From positions 1 to 6,148 of the forward strand of contig JAQGLQ010000069.1 in assembly GCA_028292785.1 (NCBI GenBank): a DNA stretch of 6,148 nt, in the 5' to 3' direction. A program made the position numbers and the translations under genes. The stretch comes from Noviherbaspirillum sp. Lineage in GTDB: Bacteria; Pseudomonadota; Gammaproteobacteria; Burkholderiales; Burkholderiaceae. Below, piece after piece: positions 1 through 5,425 of this stretch. Each line of letters starts with the position of its first letter. The stretch's first letter is position 1. The notes under the pieces are model-generated. The model made no database searches, was not told where the DNA came from, and saw only the letters and a list, made by a program, of their open reading frames with translations.

Positions 1-50
1 GGCGGCTTCATGCGGCGCGTCCATTGAATCCGGACTGAGCAGGCGGCCGT

Positions 51-803
51 TCAGGACACGGCGGAACTCGGTTGCGCTTCTTTCGCCACGGCAAGCTGCG
101 CTACCGGCGTCGTTTTCTCCACCATCAGGAAAAAATGCGCCTTCAGTCCGCACACGCGCTTATGGCCCACGGCATGCCGCGGTTTTCCTGGAAGGCGTTC
201 GGCGAACCGATACAGAGACGTCGAATCAAGCAGATTGAGTACCGGGTTCGCCGCCCATTCACGCTTGCCGGACCATTCCAGGATGCGCTTCCACCATGCG
301 TGGGGCAACCAATGGGCGAACGGCAGTGCGGTATTGAATTCCAGCGGATGACGCCGGTTCGAGGTGGTGACGAAGACACCCTTGCGGGCCACGCGGAACA
401 GTTCCCCGACGAGCGCTAGCTGCTGTTCGTTATCGCCCGCGTGTTCTATGGTTTCGGCGCAATACACCCAGTCGAACTGACCGTCGGCGTAGGGCAGGCG
501 GTAAGCGGGAGCTTGCGGCGGCGACTGCGTCGGGCGCGGGTGCCAGGCAGCGTTATGTGGAGGAATCACCTTGTGCGAAGTGATGCGGGGCCGGTCGCGC
601 GGATCGGTCCAGGCCGAGAGGTATTCCTTGGTATCGAACAAGGGAATGGGCATGATGCCGACGTCAAGGACGGAACCGTGCGGGGCGCTCTGCGTGAATT
701 CCGCGAACGCATCCAGCAACCTGCGGCGCTGGCTCGAACGTAGCCGGGATACGATGCCGCGCGAGGGGATGAAGCGGCTATCCGCATTGATCGCATTTTT
801 CAA
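51..803 (-). CDS. Class I SAM-dependent methyltransferase, probable glycan/polysaccharide-type
   Basis: Predicted soluble methyltransferase of about 250 residues using S-adenosylmethionine; the acceptor is unknown. Seen, counting from the TTG start: a motif I strand VLDVG near residues 45-49, the post-motif block LPYADGQFDWVYCAETIEH near 103-121, a strand VFVTTSNRRHP near 143-153, and then HPLEFNTALPFAHWLP, a block I associate with methyltransferases found in surface-glycan clusters (from memory, not searched). Motif I is odd: VLDVG continues as IMPIP, not the usual GxG loop. There is no signal peptide or membrane segment. Start choice: TTG at 803-801 has GGAG (814-811) seven bases upstream, whereas the upstream in-frame ATGs at 842 and 836 (263 and 261 residues) lack a ribosome site. 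The gene is divergent from glgA, so a role in glycogen metabolism is not implied. The methyltransferase fold is fairly sure; the substrate cannot be inferred. Confidence 0.8.
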   Translation of the reverse strand: MKNAINADSRFIPSRGIVSRLRSSQRRRLLDAFAEFTQSAPHGSVLDVGIMPIPLFDTKEYLSAWTDPRDRPRITSHKVIPPHNAAWHPRPTQSPPQAPAYRLPYADGQFDWVYCAETIEHAGDNEQQLALVGELFRVARKGVFVTTSNRRHPLEFNTALPFAHWLPHAWWKRILEWSGKREWAANPVLNLLDSTSLYRFAERLPGKPRHAVGHKRVCGLKAHFFLMVEKTTPVAQLAVAKEAQPSSAVS

Positions 804-810
804 TTCGTTT

Positions 811-814
811 CTCC
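811..814 (-). promoter_or_regulatory. Shine-Dalgarno GGAG deciding the methyltransferase start
   Basis: Reading the - strand, GGAG is followed by seven bases (AAACGAA) and then TTG at 803-801. The two in-frame ATG codons further upstream, at 842 and 836, have no purine-rich ribosome site before them. This favours the TTG start and a protein 13 residues shorter than the longest open frame. Confidence 0.55.
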
Positions 815-1015
815 ATAGATCTGTTGATGGCGCCATGCGCATAGAGCAGATTTCGTATTGGCACAGGGGTCGCGTTAAGCATGGTGCTGTGATTACCCTA
901 TTCGATTTGCGCTACCCCTACTGCTGATAGTTGTAAGTGAAAGTGAGGCGTAGCGCGTTGTGCAAACACAATTCAGCGGTTGCTGTTGTGCATGAAAGAT
1001 GTGCCAGCCGCCAAA

Positions 1016-1039
1016 TACGCTGCAACTCTTGGCAGCGTG
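1016..1039. repeat. Stem-loop, 7-bp perfect arms with 8-base loop
   Basis: ACGCTGC at 1017-1023 is perfectly complementary to GCAGCGT at 1032-1038, around the loop AACTCTTG. A T-G wobble at 1016/1039 could extend the stem. No T-run follows on the + strand and only a weak one (TATTTGG) on the - strand, so it does not look like a normal intrinsic terminator. It could be an operator or a leader hairpin of a long glgA transcript. Confidence 0.5.
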
Positions 1040-1245
1040 CGCAAAGACTGTCGAGAAAGATGGAACTTACTTGGCACAGCGCTATCTCAAGCTCAGTTCC
1101 CGATGACGATGTTGCAACGCCTCAATTGGTTGATTTCCCGCAATGGATAATCGACACGGCTATCCTATTCTTGATACAGATTTTTACAAGTGCAGATCAG
1201 CTAAGTCGATCACTCTGCATTCATTCATCGAAGAGCAGTGCTTGC

Positions 1246-1262
1246 GAATCGCTCCGCGATTC
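1246..1262. promoter_or_regulatory. 17-bp perfect inverted repeat upstream of glgA, possible operator
   Basis: GAATCGC at 1246-1252 and GCGATTC at 1256-1262 are perfect reverse complements around TCC. The repeat ends 70 bases before the glgA start codon. That position suits either an operator for a dimeric regulator near the glgA promoter or a small hairpin in the 5' leader. No T-tract follows, so a terminator is unlikely. The regulator, if any, is unknown. Confidence 0.4.
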
Positions 1263-1318
1263 ACGCCTTACCCGCGGCAGGCAATTCGTTTTTCCATATA
1301 TCAACAAGGTGTTTTTAT

Positions 1319-1325
1319 AAGGGAG
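1319..1325 (+). promoter_or_regulatory. Shine-Dalgarno AAGGGAG deciding the glgA TTG start
   Basis: AAGGGAG is followed by seven bases (CATTCAT) and then TTG at 1333-1335. The glgA frame is closed by TAA at 1318-1320, so initiation must lie downstream of that stop. No ATG or GTG lies in frame between the stop and the conserved N-terminal strand, leaving TTG as the best start. Confidence 0.8.
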
Positions 1326-1332
1326 CATTCAT

Positions 1333-2859
1333 TTGCGAGCGCGCGTTCTACTTGTCACCTCCGAGGCGGTACCTCTCATAAAAACCGGCGGCCTGGGTGA
1401 CGTGATCACCGTGCTTGCCAGCTCCCTGCGTGACCAGGGTATCGATGCCACTATCCTGATGCCGGGCTATCCGCAGGCGCTCGATAACGCGGGCGTCTTG
1501 CGTGAAGTCGGGACACTGGATGATTTGCCCGGCGGGCCGGGCCGGCTACTGCACGGTTATATGCCGGACAGCGGCGTAGCCGTGGTGCTGCTGGATACCG
1601 AGCGCTTTCAGGCGCGCACCGCCAATCCATATGTCGACCAGGACGGCGCCGAATACGGCGACAACGCGATCTGCTTTGCGGCGCTGGCGCATGCGGCGGT
1701 GCGGATCTGCGCGGGCAGGAGCAGCCTTCCGGTGCCGCATGTGGTCCATGCCAACGACTGGCACGCGGGCCTGATCCCGGCGCTGCTGCGGCTTGAAGGC
1801 GTCGACGGCGTGGGTTCGGTGCTGACCATTCATAACCTCGCGTTCCAGGGCAACTATCCGATGGAACGGGCGGCATCGCTCGGCATTCCGGAGACGATGC
1901 TGACCGCGGATGCGATGGAATTCTGGGGGCAGATCAGCTATCTCAAGGCCGGCATCCGTTTCGCCGACCGCATCACCACTGTCAGTAAGTCGTACTCGCA
2001 GGAAATCCTGACCCCGCGTTTCGGCCACGGCATGGATGGCGTGCTCAATGCGCGCAAGGAAGCCCTGATCGCGATTCCGAACGGCGTCGACGTGGATCTC
2101 TGGAATCCGTCGAATGACGCTCTCATCGCGCGCAATTTCTCGCTGAACGATATGCGTGGCAAGAGTGCCTGCAAGCGCGACCTGCAGAATCTGTTCGGCC
2201 TGCCGCAGGAACCGTTTGCGCCGGTGCTCGCTCTGGGCAGCCGCATCACGCATCAAAAAATGGCGGACGTTGCCCTGCAGGCGTTGCCCGAAATCCTGAA
2301 CCGGCATCCGCGTTTGCAGATCGTGGTGCTCGGCTGCGGCGACCACGGCTATGAACAGGGCTTCATGCAGCTGGCGAAAGACCATCCCGACCGGATTGGC
2401 GTGCACATCGGCTATGACGAACGGCACGCGCATGCCTTGCATGCAGGCGCCGACATGCTGCTGCATGGAACGCGCTTCGAGCCGTTCGGCCTGACGCCCA
2501 TCTATGCAATGCGTTACGGCACCATTCCGATCGCTTCGCGAGTCGGCGGGCTGATCGACACGGTGGTCGATGCCGGCGCCGAAGGACCGGCGCGCGGGGG
2601 TGCGCAAGGCATCCTGTTCGACGGCGAACGGGGCGTCGACATGGTTGCCGCGGTCGATCGGGCGTTCGAGCTGTTCAGCCATGCCAGCGAATGGCAGGCA
2701 ATGCAGCGCAATGCGATGTCGGCCGACTTTGCCTGGGCCGGTCCGACGAAGGAATACATCTCGCTGTACGAGCAGATCGCGCCGGCCGCCGCCAGAGCGC
2801 TGTTTGCCAATCCGCAGCCGGAAGTGATCGAGATGCAGCCGGAACCCATGAGGGCATGA
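1333..2859 (+). CDS. glgA: Glycogen synthase (ADP-glucose type, GT5)
   Basis: Cytoplasmic glucosyltransferase that adds glucose from ADP-glucose to the non-reducing ends of alpha-1,4-glucan chains. It has 508 residues, about 30 more than E. coli GlgA (477). The N-terminal Rossmann domain opens with RVLLVTSE and the signature KTGGLGDV (17-24), whose lysine corresponds to the ADP-glucose-binding lysine of E. coli. HANDWH is at 139-144 and IPNGVD at 248-253. The C-terminal domain has SRITHQK (303-309) with the phosphate-binding Arg/Lys, and RFEPFGLTPIYAMRYGT (381-397) with the conserved Glu383. Variations from E. coli: QKG is QKM, PSRFEPCGL is HGTRFEPFGL, and LTQLYG is LTPIYA; the overall fold is clearly kept. 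The start is TTG with AAGGGAG upstream, and the 16 residues before Lys17 match the family. The Pro/Glu-rich tail after about 482 is extra. glgB follows after 160 bases on the same strand, which suggests a shared operon. Confidence 0.96.
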   Translation: MRARVLLVTSEAVPLIKTGGLGDVITVLASSLRDQGIDATILMPGYPQALDNAGVLREVGTLDDLPGGPGRLLHGYMPDSGVAVVLLDTERFQARTANPYVDQDGAEYGDNAICFAALAHAAVRICAGRSSLPVPHVVHANDWHAGLIPALLRLEGVDGVGSVLTIHNLAFQGNYPMERAASLGIPETMLTADAMEFWGQISYLKAGIRFADRITTVSKSYSQEILTPRFGHGMDGVLNARKEALIAIPNGVDVDLWNPSNDALIARNFSLNDMRGKSACKRDLQNLFGLPQEPFAPVLALGSRITHQKMADVALQALPEILNRHPRLQIVVLGCGDHGYEQGFMQLAKDHPDRIGVHIGYDERHAHALHAGADMLLHGTRFEPFGLTPIYAMRYGTIPIASRVGGLIDTVVDAGAEGPARGGAQGILFDGERGVDMVAAVDRAFELFSHASEWQAMQRNAMSADFAWAGPTKEYISLYEQIAPAAARALFANPQPEVIEMQPEPMRA

Positions 2860-2874
2860 AGTTCTGAGGCGGAC

Positions 2875-2958
2875 AAGGAGCGGTCCCTTCGCGTTCATGC
2901 TCCGGCGGGCTTTCCCCACCGCCTGCTCGCAATCAGCCAGGCAGGCGCGACGCTCCTT
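2875..2958. repeat. Long inverted repeat in the glgA-glgB gap, pairing an orphan Shine-Dalgarno-like site
   Basis: AAGGAGCG at 2875-2882 is perfectly complementary to CGCTCCTT at 2951-2958, enclosing 68 bases. Inside are smaller complementary pairs: GGCGG (2904-2908) with CCGCC (2919-2923), and GCCTG (2921-2925) with CAGGC (2938-2942). The last two overlap, so they cannot both form. AAGGAG is a near-ideal ribosome site but has no start codon at normal spacing; the nearest ATG (2897) is 16 bases away and opens only a 26-codon frame. No U-tract follows, so this is not a classic terminator. It could be an mRNA-processing or stabilising structure between glgA and glgB. Function is inference. Confidence 0.4.
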
Positions 2959-2973
2959 TCCGCATCACAAGAT

Positions 2974-2994
2974 TTGAACCGCTTCAATGAAGCG
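2974..2994. promoter_or_regulatory. Overlapping palindromes upstream of glgB, candidate operator
   Basis: Two dyads share bases. TTGAACCGCTTCAA (2974-2987) has perfect 5-base arms and a central CG, as in many LacI-family operators. CGCTTCAATGAAGCG (2980-2994) is a perfect 7+1+7 dyad. Together they form three alternating half-sites within 21 bases, ending 25 bases before the glgB ATG at 3020. As RNA, the second could form a 5-bp hairpin (CGCTT/AAGCG). An operator controlling an internal glgB promoter, or an RNA element near the ribosome site, are both possible. No -35/-10 pair is obvious nearby. Confidence 0.4.
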
Positions 2995-3019
2995 TCATTG
3001 TTTGGAGCGACGAATATCC

Positions 3020-5353
3020 ATGGCCACCACCATGCAATCCGGAGCGCGGCGCGCACGCGCCGCGGAAGGCGGATACCCGGTTCCGGCGCCAGCGCCGGCG
3101 GCTAACGACGAAATTCTTTTGCAACCGCATCTGTCGAGCGATCTCGCGCGCGGCAGGCTGGCCGATCCGTTTGCGGTGCTCGGGCCGCATCGCGTCGCGG
3201 GACGCATCATCGTTCGTACATTTCAGCCGGGCGCGCTGGCGGTGGAAGTGCTGGTGCGCGGCAAGCAGCGCGCGCCGGTCATGCTTGGGCGCGTGAGCGA
3301 AGATGGCCTTTTCGCGGGCGTCATCGAAGGTTTCGATGGCCTGCCGACGCCGGATTCCTATTGCTACCGCATCTGCTGGCCCGCCGAGCCGGGCAGTCCC
3401 GAGCCGGTTCATCAATATACTGAAGATCCCTATGCCTTCGGCCTGCTGCTGGGCGAACTCGACCTGCATCTGATTGGCGAAGGCAGGCATCTCGAGCTCG
3501 GCCGCTGCCTTGGCGCGCAGACCATGAGCCTGCACGGCGTGGCGGGGACGCGGTTCGCCGTCTGGGCACCGAACGCGCGGCGCGTATCGGTGGTCGGCGA
3601 CTTCAATGGCTGGGACGGACGCCGGCATCCGATGCGCTTGAGGTACGGCGCCGGCATATGGGAGATCTTCGTGCCGCGCGTGGGCGCCGGCGCCTGCTAT
3701 ATGGTCGAAATCGTCGCCGCCAATGGCGAACTGCTCCCGCGTAAAGCCGACCCGGTGGCGCGCACGACGCTGGCTCCGCCGGCGACGGCATCGGTGGTGG
3801 CGCAGGCCGAAGCGTTCATGTGGAGCGACGCCGCATGGCTCGCGCAGCGCGCCGAGCGCCAGAAGCTGTCCGCGCCGATTTCAATCTACGAGGTCCACGC
3901 GGCTTCGTGGCAGCGCCATGCCGACGGCCCCCTCGCATGGGATGAACTGGCCGAACGCCTGATTCCCTACGCGAAGGATATGGGGTTCACCCATATCGAA
4001 CTGATGCCGGTCATGGAGCATCCGTTCGGCGGCTCATGGGGTTACCAACCGCTGGCCCAGTTCGCGCCGACCGCGCGCCTCGGCGCGCCCGCTGCGTTCG
4101 CCGCCTTCGTCGATCGCTGCCATGGCGCCGGTCTCGGCGTGATACTCGATTGGGTTCCCGCGCACTTTCCTCACGACACGCACGGCCTCGCCAACTTCGA
4201 TGGTACGCCGCTTTATGAGCACGCCGACCCGCGCGAAGGCCGGCACCCGGACTGGAACACGCTCATCTATAACCTCGGCCGCAAGGAAGTAAGCGGCTTT
4301 CTCATCGCCAGCGCGCTCGAATGGCTGGAACGCTTTCATGTCGACGGGCTGCGAGTCGACGCGGTATCGTCGATGCTGTACCGCGACTACAGCCGCAAGC
4401 CCGGCGAGTGGGTGCCGAACGCCCGCGGCGGCCGCGAGAACCTGGAGGCCATTGCCTTCCTGCGCGAACTGAACCGGGCGGTCGCGCACCGCTGCCCCGG
4501 CGCCCTGGTGATCGCCGAGGAATCCACTGCGTGGCCGGGCGTCAGCGCGCCCGTGGAAGAAGGCGGGCTCGGATTTTCATGCAAATGGAATATGGGATGG
4601 ATGCACGATTCGTTGCGCTATGTTCAAACCGATCCATTGTTCCGTGGCTATCATCATCACGATCTGACCTTCGGGCTGGCTTATGCGTTTTCGGAGCGTT
4701 TCGTGCTGCCGATTTCACACGATGAAGTCGTGCATGGAAAAGGTTCATTGCTGAACAAGATGCCGGGCGACCTGCCCCGGAAACTGGCGGGCCTGCGCGC
4801 CTACCTCGGTTTCATGTGGACCCATCCAGGCAAGAAACTGTTGTTCATGGGTTGTGAATTCGGCCAGCTGGCGGAATGGAATCACGATGCGTCGCTGCAA
4901 TGGGATCTGTTGCGCGACCCGGGCCATCGCGGCGTGCAAAGCCTGGTGCGCGATCTGAACCGCTTGTACGCGTCGCAGCATGCACTGCACGACGGCGACT
5001 GCGATCCGGGTGGATTTGCATGGCTGATCGCCGACGACAGCGCCAACAGCGTGTATGCCTATTTGCGCAAGAGCGCAAGCGATGCATCGGCGCCGCGCAT
5101 GCTCGTGGTGTGCAACATGACCCCGGTGGCGCGCGAGGGCTACCGGATCGGTGTGCCGGAAATGCGCGGCGGTGCCGGCGAATGGCGCGAGGTGTTGAAC
5201 ACCGATTCGCACTATTACGGCGGCGGCGACACCGGCAACTTCGGCGCCGTGAACACGCAAGCAGTACCCAGCCATGGTCGCGCGGCATCGATTGTGCTGA
5301 CCCTGCCGCCGCTGACGACGCTGGTGCTGGCGGAAGTGACCGACAAGCGGTAA
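3020..5353 (+). CDS. glgB: 1,4-alpha-glucan branching enzyme (GH13)
   Basis: Cuts an alpha-1,4 bond in a growing glucan and transfers the piece to a C6 hydroxyl, making the alpha-1,6 branches of glycogen. It has 777 residues (E. coli 728). Order: a low-complexity Ala/Pro-rich head (1-30), the N1 domain with [10 protein letters not shown] (48-57), a CBM48 module with [20 protein letters not shown] (179-198), the GH13 barrel (about 285-650), and an all-beta C-terminal domain. Catalytic signatures are intact: DWVPAHF (377-383), GLRVDAV with nucleophile Asp447, AEES with acid/base Glu500, and SHDEV with Asp568. The N1 domain marks the longer enterobacterial-like type. Start choice: ATG at 3020 gives MATTMQS and has GGAG twelve bases upstream, rather long spacing; an in-frame ATG at 2987 (788 residues) has no ribosome site and sits inside a palindrome. 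The two starts cannot be separated with certainty. glgX follows after 72 bases. Confidence 0.96.
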   Translation: MATTMQSGARRARAAEGGYPVPAPAPAANDEILLQPHLSSDLARGRLADPFAVLGPHRVAGRIIVRTFQPGALAVEVLVRGKQRAPVMLGRVSEDGLFAGVIEGFDGLPTPDSYCYRICWPAEPGSPEPVHQYTEDPYAFGLLLGELDLHLIGEGRHLELGRCLGAQTMSLHGVAGTRFAVWAPNARRVSVVGDFNGWDGRRHPMRLRYGAGIWEIFVPRVGAGACYMVEIVAANGELLPRKADPVARTTLAPPATASVVAQAEAFMWSDAAWLAQRAERQKLSAPISIYEVHAASWQRHADGPLAWDELAERLIPYAKDMGFTHIELMPVMEHPFGGSWGYQPLAQFAPTARLGAPAAFAAFVDRCHGAGLGVILDWVPAHFPHDTHGLANFDGTPLYEHADPREGRHPDWNTLIYNLGRKEVSGFLIASALEWLERFHVDGLRVDAVSSMLYRDYSRKPGEWVPNARGGRENLEAIAFLRELNRAVAHRCPGALVIAEESTAWPGVSAPVEEGGLGFSCKWNMGWMHDSLRYVQTDPLFRGYHHHDLTFGLAYAFSERFVLPISHDEVVHGKGSLLNKMPGDLPRKLAGLRAYLGFMWTHPGKKLLFMGCEFGQLAEWNHDASLQWDLLRDPGHRGVQSLVRDLNRLYASQHALHDGDCDPGGFAWLIADDSANSVYAYLRKSASDASAPRMLVVCNMTPVAREGYRIGVPEMRGGAGEWREVLNTDSHYYGGGDTGNFGAVNTQAVPSHGRAASIVLTLPPLTTLVLAEVTDKR

Positions 5354-5369
5354 GCATGGCGCAGGTTCA

Positions 5370-5417
5370 ATGATGAATCCGCTTCCTCTCATGAGTGAAG
5401 CATCAACCAAAAGGTAA
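5370..5417 (+). other. 15-codon open frame in the glgB-glgX gap, possible leader/coupling peptide
   Basis: ATG at 5370 opens a frame of 15 codons (MMNPLPLMSEASTKR) that stops at TAA 5415-5417, eight bases before the glgX ATG. A weak AGG lies at 5363-5365, four bases before the first ATG and seven before the second. Its stop overlaps the AAGGTAA that probably serves as the glgX ribosome site, so translation here could couple to glgX. A frame this short can easily arise by chance, and coding is unproven. Confidence 0.15.
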
Positions 5418-5425
5418 ACCCGAGA

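Larger units (their letters stand above)
804..1332. other. Divergent intergenic region, AT-richer, structured, no credible gene
   Basis: About 530 bases separate the starts of the leftward methyltransferase gene and the rightward glgA, so promoters for both should lie here. Composition falls well below that of the genes: 1141-1320 is about 43% G+C by hand count, while a sample inside glgB (4081-4140) is about 77%. Two inverted repeats are listed separately. Promoter-like words exist, such as GATAAT at 1146-1151 and TTGATA at 1171-1176, but I found no properly spaced -35/-10 pair, so I call no promoter. An open frame at 937-1320 in the glgA frame has no ribosome site and an unconvincing Ser/Arg/Cys-rich composition, so I treat it as non-coding. 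Confidence 0.7.

Noticed and set aside
1..50. Possible gene edge: - strand ATG at 24-22 reading MDAPHEAA off the window, or a + strand frame ending in TGA at 25-27
   Set aside because: Only eight codons are visible either way and the - strand ATG has only a weak GGA four bases upstream. Neither can be preferred.
1016..1039. Stem-loop as an intrinsic terminator
   Set aside because: No T-run follows on either strand to the degree expected, and no gene ends nearby.
1072..1087. Second TGGCAC as a possible sigma-54 -24 box
   Set aside because: There is no GC at the required spacing; the -12 position reads TC.
1123..1200. Promoter-like words GATAAT (1146-1151), TTGATA (1171-1176) and TTGATT (1130-1135)
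   Set aside because: None combines with a partner hexamer at 16-18 bases, and AT-richer DNA gives such words by chance.
937..1320. 127-codon + strand frame ending just before glgA, in the glgA frame
   Set aside because: GTG start without a ribosome site, Ser/Arg/Cys-rich composition, AT-richer DNA unlike nearby genes and no resemblance to a GlgA N-terminus. More likely intergenic sequence than a gene or an N-terminal extension cut by a stop.
1546..2919. Long antisense open frame (457 codons) opposite glgA
   Set aside because: It mirrors the codon bias of glgA, has His/Arg-rich low-information composition and no recognisable motif. GlgA on the other strand has every family signature.
2897..2977. 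26-codon frame in the glgA-glgB gap
   Set aside because: The nearest ribosome site is 16 bases upstream, too far, and the peptide is Arg-rich with no resemblance to anything known to me.
2987..3019. Upstream ATG giving an 11-residue longer GlgB
   Set aside because: It has no ribosome site and lies at the centre of a perfect palindrome. ATG at 3020 has GGAG upstream, though at long spacing. Not fully excluded.
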